Notes: a model not told the origin generated them from the sequence alone. A stretch of 24,635 nt of DNA from Ovoidimarina sp039190895 (GCA_039190895.1 JBCCXY010000046.1:1-24635), one strand, 5' to 3'. Numbered from the stretch's first letter, positions 16,190 through 22,966 are shown. Made by a program: numbers and translations.

Positions 16190-16292
16190 CGCTCACATCC
16201 TTCGTTTTGGTTCCCCGTCGCAGGTGGTACCTCGCATCCCTTTGCGCAACAAATCAAACGAATGTGTATCCGCAGACTTTCGCGCGTGTGAT

Positions 16293-16321
16293 TTGAATGC
16301 GACACGGGTCTCCAGTAAGAG
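16293..16321 (+). promoter_or_regulatory. Possible promoter for the CAP-domain lipoprotein
   Basis: TTGAAT (16293-16298), a 17-nt spacer and TAAGAG (16316-16321) are suitably placed 29 nt before the ATG. A second candidate, TTGCGC (16242-16247) with TGTATC (16265-16270), also has 17-nt spacing. Both -10 boxes are weak. This 161-bp divergent gap is clearly more AT-rich than its flanks. Confidence 0.3.
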
Positions 16322-16350
16322 CCCCGAAAACGCAGCAGCCCGAGCCCAAA

Positions 16351-16875
16351 ATGTACGCAATCGCCCGCATATTCGCGTTTCTTGCCCTCGCGGTCCTCGC
16401 AGCCTGCGGGCCGCCCGCGTCAAACGCCGTCGTCACGACCCTCCCCGACGGCACACCGGGGCCGAGTGTCTACCAGATTCGCGCGAGTGATAAGGACGAT
16501 ATCCAACTCCGCATGCTTGATTCCGTCAACGCCCTGCGTCAGGCCGCAAACGTTCCGGCAGTGACGATGAACGCCAAACTGAATGCGGCGGCGGCGACCC
16601 ATTCCCGCGACATGTCCGTCCAGAACCGCCCTTGGCACTTCGGCTCCGACGGCTCCTCCCCGATTGACCGTGTGGTCCGCGCCGGGTTCGACGGCCAACT
16701 CGTGGGTGAAAACATCTCCGAGACCTACGAGACCGAGACCCAGACCCTCGCCGCCTGGATGGAAGACCCGGCCACCCGCACCGTCATCCTTGACCCCCGC
16801 GCCCGCAGCCTGGGATTTGAATGGTACCAGGAAGACAACGGCAAACTCTGGTGGACCCTGATCCTCGGCACCTGA
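16351..16875 (+). CDS. CAP-domain (SCP/PR1-like) lipoprotein
   Basis: 174 residues. The start at 16351 begins a lipoprotein signal, MYAIARIFAFLALAVLAAC, with lipobox LAAC and lipidated Cys19; the open frame extends upstream but without a signal-like sequence. The CAP domain covers about 50-174: LDSVNALRQAANVPAV, LNAAAATHSRDM, HFGSDGSSPIDRVVRAGF, GENISETY, AAWMEDP and LGFEWYQ. The second CAP-cavity His, expected after the WxxSPxH pattern, is Thr here (WMEDPATR). CAP proteins in bacteria are mostly uncharacterised envelope proteins. It probably sits in the inner or outer membrane facing the periplasm. Its stop directly abuts the inverted-repeat element. Confidence 0.85.
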   Translation: MYAIARIFAFLALAVLAACGPPASNAVVTTLPDGTPGPSVYQIRASDKDDIQLRMLDSVNALRQAANVPAVTMNAKLNAAAATHSRDMSVQNRPWHFGSDGSSPIDRVVRAGFDGQLVGENISETYETETQTLAAWMEDPATRTVILDPRARSLGFEWYQEDNGKLWWTLILGT

Positions 16876-17015
16876 GCCGCGCTATCGATGGGCCCTGGAC
16901 CGGCGATCCGACAGAACTGCAGAGCGGTTTATTGTGGTCATACCGCACTCGATCCGAGCGACGCGCTTCCGGCGACCAATCGCCGGGCCTGGGGAGGGCC
17001 CGTCGATAGCGCGGC
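16876..17015. repeat. 140-nt imperfect inverted repeat / structured element of unknown nature
   Basis: The outer arms 16876-16896 and 16995-17015 are complementary at 20 of 21 positions (the exception allows a G-U pair). Inside, CCGGCGAT (16900-16907) pairs with ATCGCCGG (16979-16986). The central part holds further small hairpins, GCGGT/ACCGC (about 16924-16946) and CTCG/CGAG. It fills most of the gap between the convergent lipoprotein and pncB genes. No T run follows on either strand, so it is not a normal terminator. It could be a small RNA, a miniature transposable or palindromic repeat, or an mRNA 3'-end stabiliser. A small GGCCTAAAGGCC palindrome follows at 17016-17027. Confidence 0.75.
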
Positions 17016-17060
17016 GGCCTAAAGGCCTCGATTCCGCGCTGGGCAACGCTCACCCGTCAC

Positions 17061-18353
17061 CTAGACCACCACATCCAGCTCCGCCTGCTGCCCGACCCCG
17101 AACACCCGCTTGTACCGCGCAATCTGATCCTCGGTCCCCATCGCCTTGCGGGGGTTATCGCTCAGCTTGACCGTCGGACGCCCGTTCGCCGCCACCGCCT
17201 TGCAGACCAGACTGAACGGCGCCAACGCGTCTCCCTCCACGAGCCCCCGGAAATCGTTCGTCAACAGCGTGCCCCAGCCGAAGCTCACCTTTACCCGGCC
17301 CGCAAACTGCTTTTGCAGCGTGACGATCTTGTCCACATCCAGCCCGTCCGAGAAAATCACCAGCTTCTCCCGCGGGTCCTCGCCGCGCTCCGTCCACCAG
17401 CGGATTGCCGTCTCGGCCCCCTCCGCCGGATCGCCGGAGTCAATCCGCACCCCGGTCCACTGCGCCAGCCAGTCGGGCGCGTCCCGCAAAAACCCCTCGC
17501 TGCCATAGGTATCGGGCAGGATCACCCGCAGGTTCCCGTCATGTTCCTCATGCCAATCCGCCAACACGTCATAGGGCGCCCGCGCCAGCGCCTCATCCGT
17601 CTCGGCCAGCGCCGAATAGACCATGGGCAACTCATGGGCGTTGGTCCCAATCGCCTCCATGTCGCGGTTCTTGGCGATCAGACAATTCGACGTCCCCACA
17701 AACGCCTCGCCCAAGCCTTCCATCATCGCCTGAACCGCCCAATCCTGCCACAGGAAGGAATGCCGCCGCCGCGTGCCGAAATCCGCGATCCGCAGACCGT
17801 CCACCTCCCGCAACCGCTCAATCTTCTCCCACAGCTTGGTCATCGCCCGCGCGTACAGCACCTGCAGTTCGAACTTGCCCAGACCCTTCAGCACCGCGCG
17901 CCCGCGCAACTCCATCAGCACGGCCAGCGCCGGGATTTCCCACAGCATCACCTCGGGCCAAGCGCCCTCAAAGGTCAGCTCATACTGATCACCGCGCCGC
18001 TCCAAGTGATAGGGCGGCAACCGCAGCGCCTCCAGCCAGTCCATGAACTCCGGCGTAAACATCTGCCGCTTGCCATAGAACGTGTTCCCCCGCATCCACG
18101 TGCTTTCCCCCCGCGTCAGCGACAGCGAACGGATGTGATCCAGCTGCTCGCGCAACTCGCCCTCGTCGATCAAGGACGCCAGCGGCACAGTCGTCGTCCG
18201 GTTGATCAGCGAAAACTCCACCGTCGTGTCCGGCTTGTTGCGGAAGATCGACTGGCACATCAGCACCTTGTAGAAATCCGTGTCGATCAGCGACCGCACG
18301 ATCGGGTCGATCTTCCACTTGTGGTTCCAAACCCGTGTCGCAATGTCGACCAT
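17061..18353 (-). CDS. pncB: Nicotinate phosphoribosyltransferase
   Basis: 430 residues. PncB joins nicotinate to PRPP, with ATP hydrolysis, to give nicotinate mononucleotide for NAD salvage. The family N-terminus LIDTDFYKVLMCQ is followed by IADFGTRRRHS (about 189-199), IGTNAHELPM with the phosphorylated His near 240, RIDSGDP, IFSDGLDVDKI, SFGWGTLLTND and KLSDNPRKAMG. The length matches the E. coli-type enzyme (about 400-430). GGGAG at 18360-18364 is six bases before the ATG at 18353 and directly touches the ATG at 18359, so 18353 is preferred. It follows pncA, which makes its substrate, on the same strand. Confidence 0.96.
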   Translation of the reverse strand: MVDIATRVWNHKWKIDPIVRSLIDTDFYKVLMCQSIFRNKPDTTVEFSLINRTTTVPLASLIDEGELREQLDHIRSLSLTRGESTWMRGNTFYGKRQMFTPEFMDWLEALRLPPYHLERRGDQYELTFEGAWPEVMLWEIPALAVLMELRGRAVLKGLGKFELQVLYARAMTKLWEKIERLREVDGLRIADFGTRRRHSFLWQDWAVQAMMEGLGEAFVGTSNCLIAKNRDMEAIGTNAHELPMVYSALAETDEALARAPYDVLADWHEEHDGNLRVILPDTYGSEGFLRDAPDWLAQWTGVRIDSGDPAEGAETAIRWWTERGEDPREKLVIFSDGLDVDKIVTLQKQFAGRVKVSFGWGTLLTNDFRGLVEGDALAPFSLVCKAVAANGRPTVKLSDNPRKAMGTEDQIARYKRVFGVGQQAELDVVV

Positions 18354-18375
18354 CGCCATCTCCCTATGCCCAAGC

Positions 18376-18412
18376 GAGGCGCGCGTGTCAGAGCCCGATG
18401 AGCGCGCGCCTC
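18376..18412 (-). promoter_or_regulatory. Strong hairpin between pncA and pncB
   Basis: GAGGCGCGCG and CGCGCGCCTC form a perfect 10-bp stem (18403-18412 and 18376-18385) with a 17-nt loop. It overlaps the pncA stop codon and ends 11 nt before the pncB ribosome-binding site. No T run follows, so it is not a standard terminator. It could stabilise the pncA 3' end, set the pncA:pncB ratio or affect pncB initiation. Confidence 0.6.
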
Positions 18413-19016
18413 AAGCCAGCTCCACCCCGGCCGATGCCATCCCGTCCTGCGCCGCCTTCAGCGACCCGTCCAGATCAATCGCCCGCGTCAGGGAGTCTAT
18501 CACCCGCGTCCGGAACCCAAGTTTCGCCGCATCCACGGCCGAATAGTTCACACAGAAATCCGTCGCCAACCCCACGAGCACTACCGTATCCACGCCCCGC
18601 GTGCGCAGATATCCCTCCAGCCCCGTGGGCGTCGTGTGATCATTCTCGAAAAACGCCGAATAAGAGTCTATTTCACCACGAAACCCCTTCCGGATCACCA
18701 GATCCGCAAGATCCGTATTCAGCCCGGCATGAAACGCAGCCCCCTCCGAGCCCTGAATGCAATGATCCGGCCACAGCACCTGCGGCCCATAGGGCATCTC
18801 GGTGACCGAGAAGGGCTCCAGGCCCTCATGGGACGAGGCAAATGACGAATGGCCCGCTGGATGCCAATCCTGCGTCAGAACCCGCACCGGATACTCCGGC
18901 ATCAACGCATTGATCGGCGCCACGATCTCATCCCCGCCTGCCACCGCCAGCGCGCCGCCCGGGCAAAAGTCATTCTGCACGTCAATGACGATCAGGGCTT
19001 CATTGGCCGGGCGCAT
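18411..19016 (-). CDS. pncA: Nicotinamidase (bifunctional nicotinamidase/pyrazinamidase)
   Basis: 201 residues from the ATG at 19016, which has GGAGG seven bases upstream. PncA hydrolyses nicotinamide to nicotinate and ammonia in the cytoplasm, feeding PncB. The isochorismatase-fold triad is present: Asp12 (VIDVQNDFCPGG), Lys110 (VIRKGF) and Cys155 (ATDFCVNYSA). The metal-binding Asp50, His52 and His56 are seen in TQDWHPAGHSSF. The cis-peptide GLATDFCV and the WPDHCIQGS segment are typical. The length fits the family (about 190-215). The ribosome-binding site lies in a hairpin, suggesting translational control. pncB follows after 57 nt. Confidence 0.96.
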   Translation of the reverse strand: MRPANEALIVIDVQNDFCPGGALAVAGGDEIVAPINALMPEYPVRVLTQDWHPAGHSSFASSHEGLEPFSVTEMPYGPQVLWPDHCIQGSEGAAFHAGLNTDLADLVIRKGFRGEIDSYSAFFENDHTTPTGLEGYLRTRGVDTVVLVGLATDFCVNYSAVDAAKLGFRTRVIDSLTRAIDLDGSLKAAQDGMASAGVELA

Positions 19017-19023
19017 GTGGGGT

Positions 19024-19044
19024 CCTCCGCAGGTCAGGCGGAGG
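19024..19044 (-). promoter_or_regulatory. Hairpin sequestering the pncA ribosome-binding site
   Basis: On the minus strand CCTCCGC (19044-19038) is followed by a 7-nt loop and GCGGAGG (19030-19024), which contains the Shine-Dalgarno GGAGG, then ACCCCAC and the pncA ATG. The 7-bp perfect, GC-rich stem would hide the ribosome-binding site. Both arms come directly from the sequence; regulation is inferred. Confidence 0.6.
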
Positions 19045-19072
19045 GGACAGGGTTGCGGGCCGCGTGTCAACC

Positions 19073-19101
19073 TTGTCCACAAGCCCCGGTCGGCATAGCA
19101 C
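19073..19101 (+). promoter_or_regulatory. Possible leaderless-type promoter of trhO
   Basis: TTGTCC (19073-19078), a 17-nt spacer and TAGCAC (19096-19101) stop six bases before the trhO ATG, which has no ribosome-binding site. The geometry matches that of pyrB, where the sequence CTGCCCCC also separates a -10-like box from the ATG. The -10 is weak (3 of 6 consensus bases). Confidence 0.35.
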
Positions 19102-19107
19102 TGCCGC

Positions 19108-20010
19108 ATGTACACCGTGGCCGCCCTCTACAAGTTCACGCCGTTCGAGGCGCCGGAGGCAATCAAGCCCCCGCTCCTTGCCGTCTGCGAGGCAACCGAC
19201 GTCAAGGGCACCCTCCTCCTCGCCCGGGAGGGCCTCAACGGCACCATCGCCGGGTCCGCCACTGGCATCGAAACTGTCCTAAGCCACATTCGCAGCCTGC
19301 CGGGTTGCGCCGAGATCGACGTCAAACTCAGCACCGCCACCGACGCGCCTTTCGCCCGAATGAAGGTCCGCCTCAAGGTCGAGATCGTGACCATGCGCGC
19401 CCCCGACGCCGATCCCAACATCGCGGTCGGCCAATACGTCGCGCCGAAGGACTGGAACGCCCTGATCGCGCAAGACGATGTCGCTGTCATTGACACCCGC
19501 AATGACTACGAAGTGGACATCGGCACCTTCGACGGCGCCGTCGACCCTCAGACCACCAGCTTCGGAGAGTTCCCCGCCTGGTGGCGCGCCAATCGCGACC
19601 GCTTCGACGGCAAGCGCATCGCCATGTTCTGCACCGGCGGCATCCGCTGCGAGAAAGCCACCAGCTTCCTCAAGACCGAAGGCGTCGACGACGTCTATCA
19701 CCTCAAGGGCGGCATCCTGAAATACCTCGAAGACGTCCCCGCAAGCGAAAGCCGCTGGACCGGCCACTGCTTCGTCTTCGACGGCCGCGTCTCCGTCGGC
19801 CATGGCCTTGCCGAAGGCCCGCATCACCTCTGCCACGCCTGCCGCATGCCCCTGACCGACACCGACCTCACCCGCCCCGAATACGAGCCCGGCGTGAGCT
19901 GCCACCAATGCCGCGACACCAAATCCGAAGAAGACCGCGCCCGCTACCGAGAACGCCAACGCCAGAAAGAGCGCAGCAAGACCACCCGAAATCGCTCTGC
20001 TTCAAATTAA
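19108..20010 (+). CDS. trhO: tRNA uridine(34) hydroxylase TrhO (rhodanese-domain, YceA family)
   Basis: 300 residues. TrhO uses O2 to make 5-hydroxyuridine at the wobble position of certain tRNAs. An N-terminal ferredoxin-like domain (about 1-95, with GTLLLAREGLNGTIAG) precedes a rhodanese domain (about 110-220) with VIDTRNDYEVDIGTFDGAV and the active loop FCTGGIRCEKA (Cys175, Cys181). The C-terminal part has two Cys pairs, CHACRMPL and CHQC, that could bind zinc, followed by a charged tail. E. coli TrhO is about 350 residues, so this is a shorter form. The ATG has no ribosome-binding site and lies just after a -10-like sequence. It diverges from pncA across 91 bp. Confidence 0.92.
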   Translation: MYTVAALYKFTPFEAPEAIKPPLLAVCEATDVKGTLLLAREGLNGTIAGSATGIETVLSHIRSLPGCAEIDVKLSTATDAPFARMKVRLKVEIVTMRAPDADPNIAVGQYVAPKDWNALIAQDDVAVIDTRNDYEVDIGTFDGAVDPQTTSFGEFPAWWRANRDRFDGKRIAMFCTGGIRCEKATSFLKTEGVDDVYHLKGGILKYLEDVPASESRWTGHCFVFDGRVSVGHGLAEGPHHLCHACRMPLTDTDLTRPEYEPGVSCHQCRDTKSEEDRARYRERQRQKERSKTTRNRSASN

Positions 20011-20052
20011 GTCTTAGTATCAGTGACTTACATTCGGTCCCCATGGGGACCG
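20008..20052. promoter_or_regulatory. Two adjacent palindromes between trhO and pyrB
   Basis: TAAGTC (20008-20013) pairs with GACTTA (20025-20030) across an AT-rich loop, starting at the trhO stop codon. The perfect 18-bp palindrome CGGTCCCCATGGGGACCG lies at 20035-20052. No T run follows, so termination is doubtful. The second palindrome is centred about 72 bases upstream of the predicted pyrB transcription start and could be an operator. Confidence 0.5.
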
Positions 20053-20080
20053 CCGGAATCCTACGTCCCTGAGACCCAGA

Positions 20081-20109
20081 TTGCTCCCTCCGAAACCATG
20101 CCCTATAGA
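20081..20109 (+). promoter_or_regulatory. Candidate promoter of the pyrB operon, leaderless type
   Basis: TTGCTC (20081-20086), a 17-nt spacer and TATAGA (20104-20109) are followed by CTGCCCCC and the pyrB ATG at 20118. A start six or seven bases after the -10 falls within two bases of the ATG. No ribosome-binding site precedes pyrB, in agreement with a leaderless mRNA. Confidence 0.5.
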
Positions 20110-20117
20110 CTGCCCCC

Positions 20118-21074
20118 ATGAGCTTCGGGCACCGCCATCTTCTCGGCATCGAACCGCTGTCCCAGTCGGATATTCTGACGCTTCTCGACCTGTCCGACCG
20201 CTACGTCGACCTCAACCGAAGCGCCCAGAAACACAGCGACGCCCTAACGGGCCTCACCCAGATCAACATGTTCTTCGAGGCTTCGACCCGCACCCAATCC
20301 TCCTTCGAGGTCGCAGGCAAAAGATTGGGCGCCGACGTCATGAACATGGCCATGCAGGCCTCCTCCATCCGCAAAGGGGAGACGCTGATCGACACGGCCC
20401 TCACCCTCAACGCCATGCATCCCGATCTCCTCGTCGTCCGCCACCCCCACTCCGGCGCGGTGAACCTCCTGGCCGAGAAGGTGAACTGCTCCGTCCTCAA
20501 CGCCGGAGACGGGCGCCACGAACACCCCACCCAGGCCTTGCTGGACGCGCTCACCATCCGCCGCGCCAAGGGCCGCCTCCACCGCCTCCGCATCGCGATC
20601 TGCGGCGACATCGCCCACAGCCGCGTCGCCCGCTCCAACATCATCCTGCTCGGCAAGATGGAGAACCGCGTCACCCTCGTCGGCCCCCCCACTCTCATGC
20701 CCTCGGGTGCCGCCAACTGGGGCGTCGAGGTCACCGACAACATGGCCGAGGGCCTGAAAGACGCCGACGTCGTGATGATGCTCCGCCTCCAGCGCGAACG
20801 CATGGACGGCGCCTTCATCCCCTCCGAGCGCGAGTACTACCACCGCTTCGGCCTCGACGCCGCCAAACTTGCCCTCGCCGCCCCCGACGCCATCGTTATG
20901 CACCCGGGCCCGATGAACCGCGGGGTTGAGATCGACGGGACCATCGCCGACGACATCAACCGCTCCGTCATTCAGGAACAGGTCGAAATGGGCGTCGCCG
21001 TCCGCATGGCCGCGATGGACCTCCTAGCCCGCAATCACCGCCTCTCCCGCGGCCCAACAGAGGTCATGGCCTGA
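20118..21074 (+). CDS. pyrB: Aspartate carbamoyltransferase catalytic chain
   Basis: 318 residues. PyrB condenses carbamoyl phosphate with aspartate, the committed step of pyrimidine synthesis. The phosphate loop STRT is at 56-59, Lys86 lies in RKGET, HEHPTQALLD binds carbamoyl phosphate, MLRLQRERM carries the aspartate-binding RxQ and HPGPMNRG closes the site; all are intact. No pyrI regulatory-chain gene follows. Instead the gene shares a base with a membrane microprotein ORF (TGATG) and is followed by a dihydroorotase-like partner, the arrangement of class A ATCases in Pseudomonas. The ATG has no ribosome-binding site and is predicted to start a leaderless transcript. Confidence 0.97.
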   Translation: MSFGHRHLLGIEPLSQSDILTLLDLSDRYVDLNRSAQKHSDALTGLTQINMFFEASTRTQSSFEVAGKRLGADVMNMAMQASSIRKGETLIDTALTLNAMHPDLLVVRHPHSGAVNLLAEKVNCSVLNAGDGRHEHPTQALLDALTIRRAKGRLHRLRIAICGDIAHSRVARSNIILLGKMENRVTLVGPPTLMPSGAANWGVEVTDNMAEGLKDADVVMMLRLQRERMDGAFIPSEREYYHRFGLDAAKLALAAPDAIVMHPGPMNRGVEIDGTIADDINRSVIQEQVEMGVAVRMAAMDLLARNHRLSRGPTEVMA

Positions 21075-21175
21075 TGCAGGAACCCAAGGATCCCAAAATG
21101 TCCGGGCGCATCGCCATGATCGCGCTTCTGGTTCTGTTCGCGATTGCCGGGATGATGGTTTGGATCGCCGGATGA
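21074..21175 (+). CDS. 33-residue single-pass membrane microprotein
   Basis: This short ORF (MQEPKDPKMSGRIAMIALLV, then LFAIAGMMVWIAG) is not recognised as a named family. A hydrophilic N-terminus of about 12 residues is followed by one hydrophobic helix (about 13-32). Its ATG shares one base with the pyrB stop (TGATG), and its stop overlaps the next ATG (ATGA); such exact junctions on both sides argue that it is translated. A second in-frame ATG at 21098 has AAGGA seven bases upstream and would give a 25-residue product. By position it may anchor or modulate the ATCase or its neighbours. Function is unknown. Confidence 0.65.
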   Translation: MQEPKDPKMSGRIAMIALLVLFAIAGMMVWIAG

Positions 21176-21690
21176 GGGAGGTCTCGCCGCACGAACACGG
21201 CACCGTCCGCGTGTTCGCGATCAACCTGCCCGAGCCCGACGCGACCCGTTTCGCCGAGACGAGGCTTGGCGCCGCGCTGGGCGTTGACCTGGACCCCTCC
21301 TATGTCGACGTCGTGACGCTCGCAGATCTGGACGAGGTGGGGCTTAGCGGGTTACTGATCGACGGCCACGGGATCGATGAGCAGACCCTGTTCCCGGACA
21401 AGACCAAACTGGACGCATTGGACGGTGTCGCTGTCGTGATGACATCGAAAGCCATCCGCACCCGCCCGGCACACCTGTCCGAAAGCACCGAGCTGACCCT
21501 AATCGGCGCCTACCCCGTGGCCCGGGCAGAGCCCTCAATCGGTGGTTTTCAAAAGGCGGAGGTTCCGGAGAAAGCTGTGCCCAGCGCTCCCGATCAAAGG
21601 CCGCCCTCCGCGCCGGTAAAAAGACCCTGGCTGATCGTCGGCGCGGCGCTGGCCATCGCCGTTCTCATAGTCATCATGGCGCTCCGTTAG
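21172..21690 (+). CDS. Tail-anchored membrane protein of unknown function in the pyr operon
   Basis: 172 residues from an ATG that overlaps the microprotein stop (ATGA). Residues 1 to about 118 look like a compact soluble domain (TVRVFAINLPEPDATRFAE, LLIDGHGIDEQTLFPDKTKL, GVAVVMTSKAIRTRP). A Pro-rich linker (about 120-151) leads to one C-terminal hydrophobic helix (about 153-170) ending LR, so the soluble part should face the cytoplasm. I do not recognise a family or catalytic motif. Its position between pyrB and the dihydroorotase-like gene suggests a role linked to these proteins or to membrane lipid synthesis by the downstream plsY. Function is unknown. Confidence 0.8.
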   Translation: MREVSPHEHGTVRVFAINLPEPDATRFAETRLGAALGVDLDPSYVDVVTLADLDEVGLSGLLIDGHGIDEQTLFPDKTKLDALDGVAVVMTSKAIRTRPAHLSESTELTLIGAYPVARAEPSIGGFQKAEVPEKAVPSAPDQRPPSAPVKRPWLIVGAALAIAVLIVIMALR

Positions 21691-21691
21691 T

Positions 21692-22966
21692 ATGCCAAAG
21701 CTCTTCAAAAACGCGCGCCTCATTGACCCCGAAGGAGGCGAATCTCTCGGCGCCCTGCTCGTAGACGGTGACCGGATCACGCGGTTGGGCCCCGAAGCCG
21801 ACGCCCCGTCCGACGCCACCGTCATCGACTGCCAAGGCAAATGCCTCGCACCCGGCATCGTCGACATCGGCGTGAAGGTGTCAGAACCGGGCGAGCGCCA
21901 CAAAGAAAGCTTCCGCACAGCAGGCCTCGCCGCAGCCGCGGGGGGTGTCACCACCATGGTCACCCGCCCCGACACGCTGCCTGCCATCGACACACCCGAA
22001 ACGCTCGAATTCGTCACGCGCCGCGCGAACGAAGCCGCGCCGGTCCACGTCCTTCCCATGGCTGCGCTTACAAAAGCGCGGGCCGGACGCGAAATGGTTG
22101 AGATCGGGTTCCTCAAGGACGCGGGCGCCGTGGCCTTCACCGATTGCGATCACGTCGTGCAGGGAAACAAGGTCCTGTCGCGCTGCCTCAGCTACGCCGC
22201 CGCCCTCGACGCCCTTGTCGTCGCGCACCCGCAAGATCCGGGCCTGTCTGACGGTGCCGCGGCGACCAGCGGCGCTTTCGCCTCGCTGCGCGGATTGCCC
22301 GCTGTGTCGCAAATGGCCGAGCAAATGGGCCTCGACCGAGACCTCGCGCTGGTCGAGATGACGGGCGTCCGCTACCACGCCGACCAGGTGACCACGGCGC
22401 GCGGCCTCGCTCGGATCGCGGCCGCCAAGGCGGCCGGGCTTGATGTGACAGCAGGCGTTTCGATCCACCACCTGACGCTGAACGAACTCGACGTCGGCGA
22501 CTACCGCACCTTCTTCAAGGTCAAGCCCCCCCTGCGCAGCGAAGACGACCGCCGCGCGGTGGTCGAGGCCGTCGCATCCGGCCTGATCGATGTCATCTCG
22601 TCCATGCACACGCCGCAGGACGAAGAATCAAAACGCCTGCCCTTCGAAGAGGCCGCCTCGGGCGCGGTGGCGCTGGAAACCGTCCTTCCCGCCGCGTTGC
22701 GCCTCTATCACGCGGGCGACCTAACGATCCCGCAGCTCTTCAAGGCCCTCTCTGCCAACCCGGCAAAGCGCCTCGGCCTCGACTGCGGCACGCTGGAGCC
22801 GGGCGCCCCTGCCGACCTCGTTCTCTTCGACCCCGATACGCCCTTCGTACTGGACCGGTTCACACTTCTGTCGAAGTCCAAGAACACCCCCTTCGACGGC
22901 GCACGTCTGCAAGGGAAAGTTCTCGGCACCTGGGTGTCCGGCCAGCGCGTGTTCGGAGATGCCTGA
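21692..22966 (+). CDS. pyrX: Dihydroorotase-family protein (PyrC-like), predicted non-catalytic (PyrX type)
   Basis: 424 residues with full dihydroorotase architecture: N-terminal LIDPEGGE, LAPGIVDI, HKESFRTAGLAAAAGGVTTMVTRP, GAVAFTDCDHVV, YHADQVTTARG, the ISSMHTPQDEESKRLPFEEAASG region and C-terminal ADLVLFDPD. Automatic annotation would probably say pyrC. The metal motif DxHxHxR reads Asp58-Ile-Gly60-Val-Lys62-Val-Ser64, so both His and the substrate Arg are gone. The later metal His of the HxxHVST motif is Gln232, and the Asp of TDHAPH is Met305. Catalysis is therefore unlikely. In Pseudomonas such an inactive homologue is a structural partner needed to assemble active ATCase, and the same role is inferred here. 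It overlaps plsY by 8 nt. Confidence 0.9.
   Translation: MPKLFKNARLIDPEGGESLGALLVDGDRITRLGPEADAPSDATVIDCQGKCLAPGIVDIGVKVSEPGERHKESFRTAGLAAAAGGVTTMVTRPDTLPAIDTPETLEFVTRRANEAAPVHVLPMAALTKARAGREMVEIGFLKDAGAVAFTDCDHVVQGNKVLSRCLSYAAALDALVVAHPQDPGLSDGAAATSGAFASLRGLPAVSQMAEQMGLDRDLALVEMTGVRYHADQVTTARGLARIAAAKAAGLDVTAGVSIHHLTLNELDVGDYRTFFKVKPPLRSEDDRRAVVEAVASGLIDVISSMHTPQDEESKRLPFEEAASGAVALETVLPAALRLYHAGDLTIPQLFKALSANPAKRLGLDCGTLEPGAPADLVLFDPDTPFVLDRFTLLSKSKNTPFDGARLQGKVLGTWVSGQRVFGDA

Noticed and set aside
16911..16972. tRNA-like stretch (CAGAGCGGTTTA ... TTGTGGT ... TCGATCC) inside the inverted-repeat element
   Set aside because: No acceptor stem, no correct anticodon arm and no standard T arm can be assembled; the resemblance is local only.
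16876..17015. SRP RNA, tmRNA or known 6S RNA at the inverted repeat
   Set aside because: The SRP core GGUCAGGUCCGGAAGG and tmRNA landmarks are absent, and nothing specific to 6S RNA beyond a long imperfect hairpin is seen.
21692..22966. Active dihydroorotase (pyrC)
   Set aside because: Four key metal- or substrate-binding positions are substituted, so the catalytic label is rejected in favour of a PyrX-like role.
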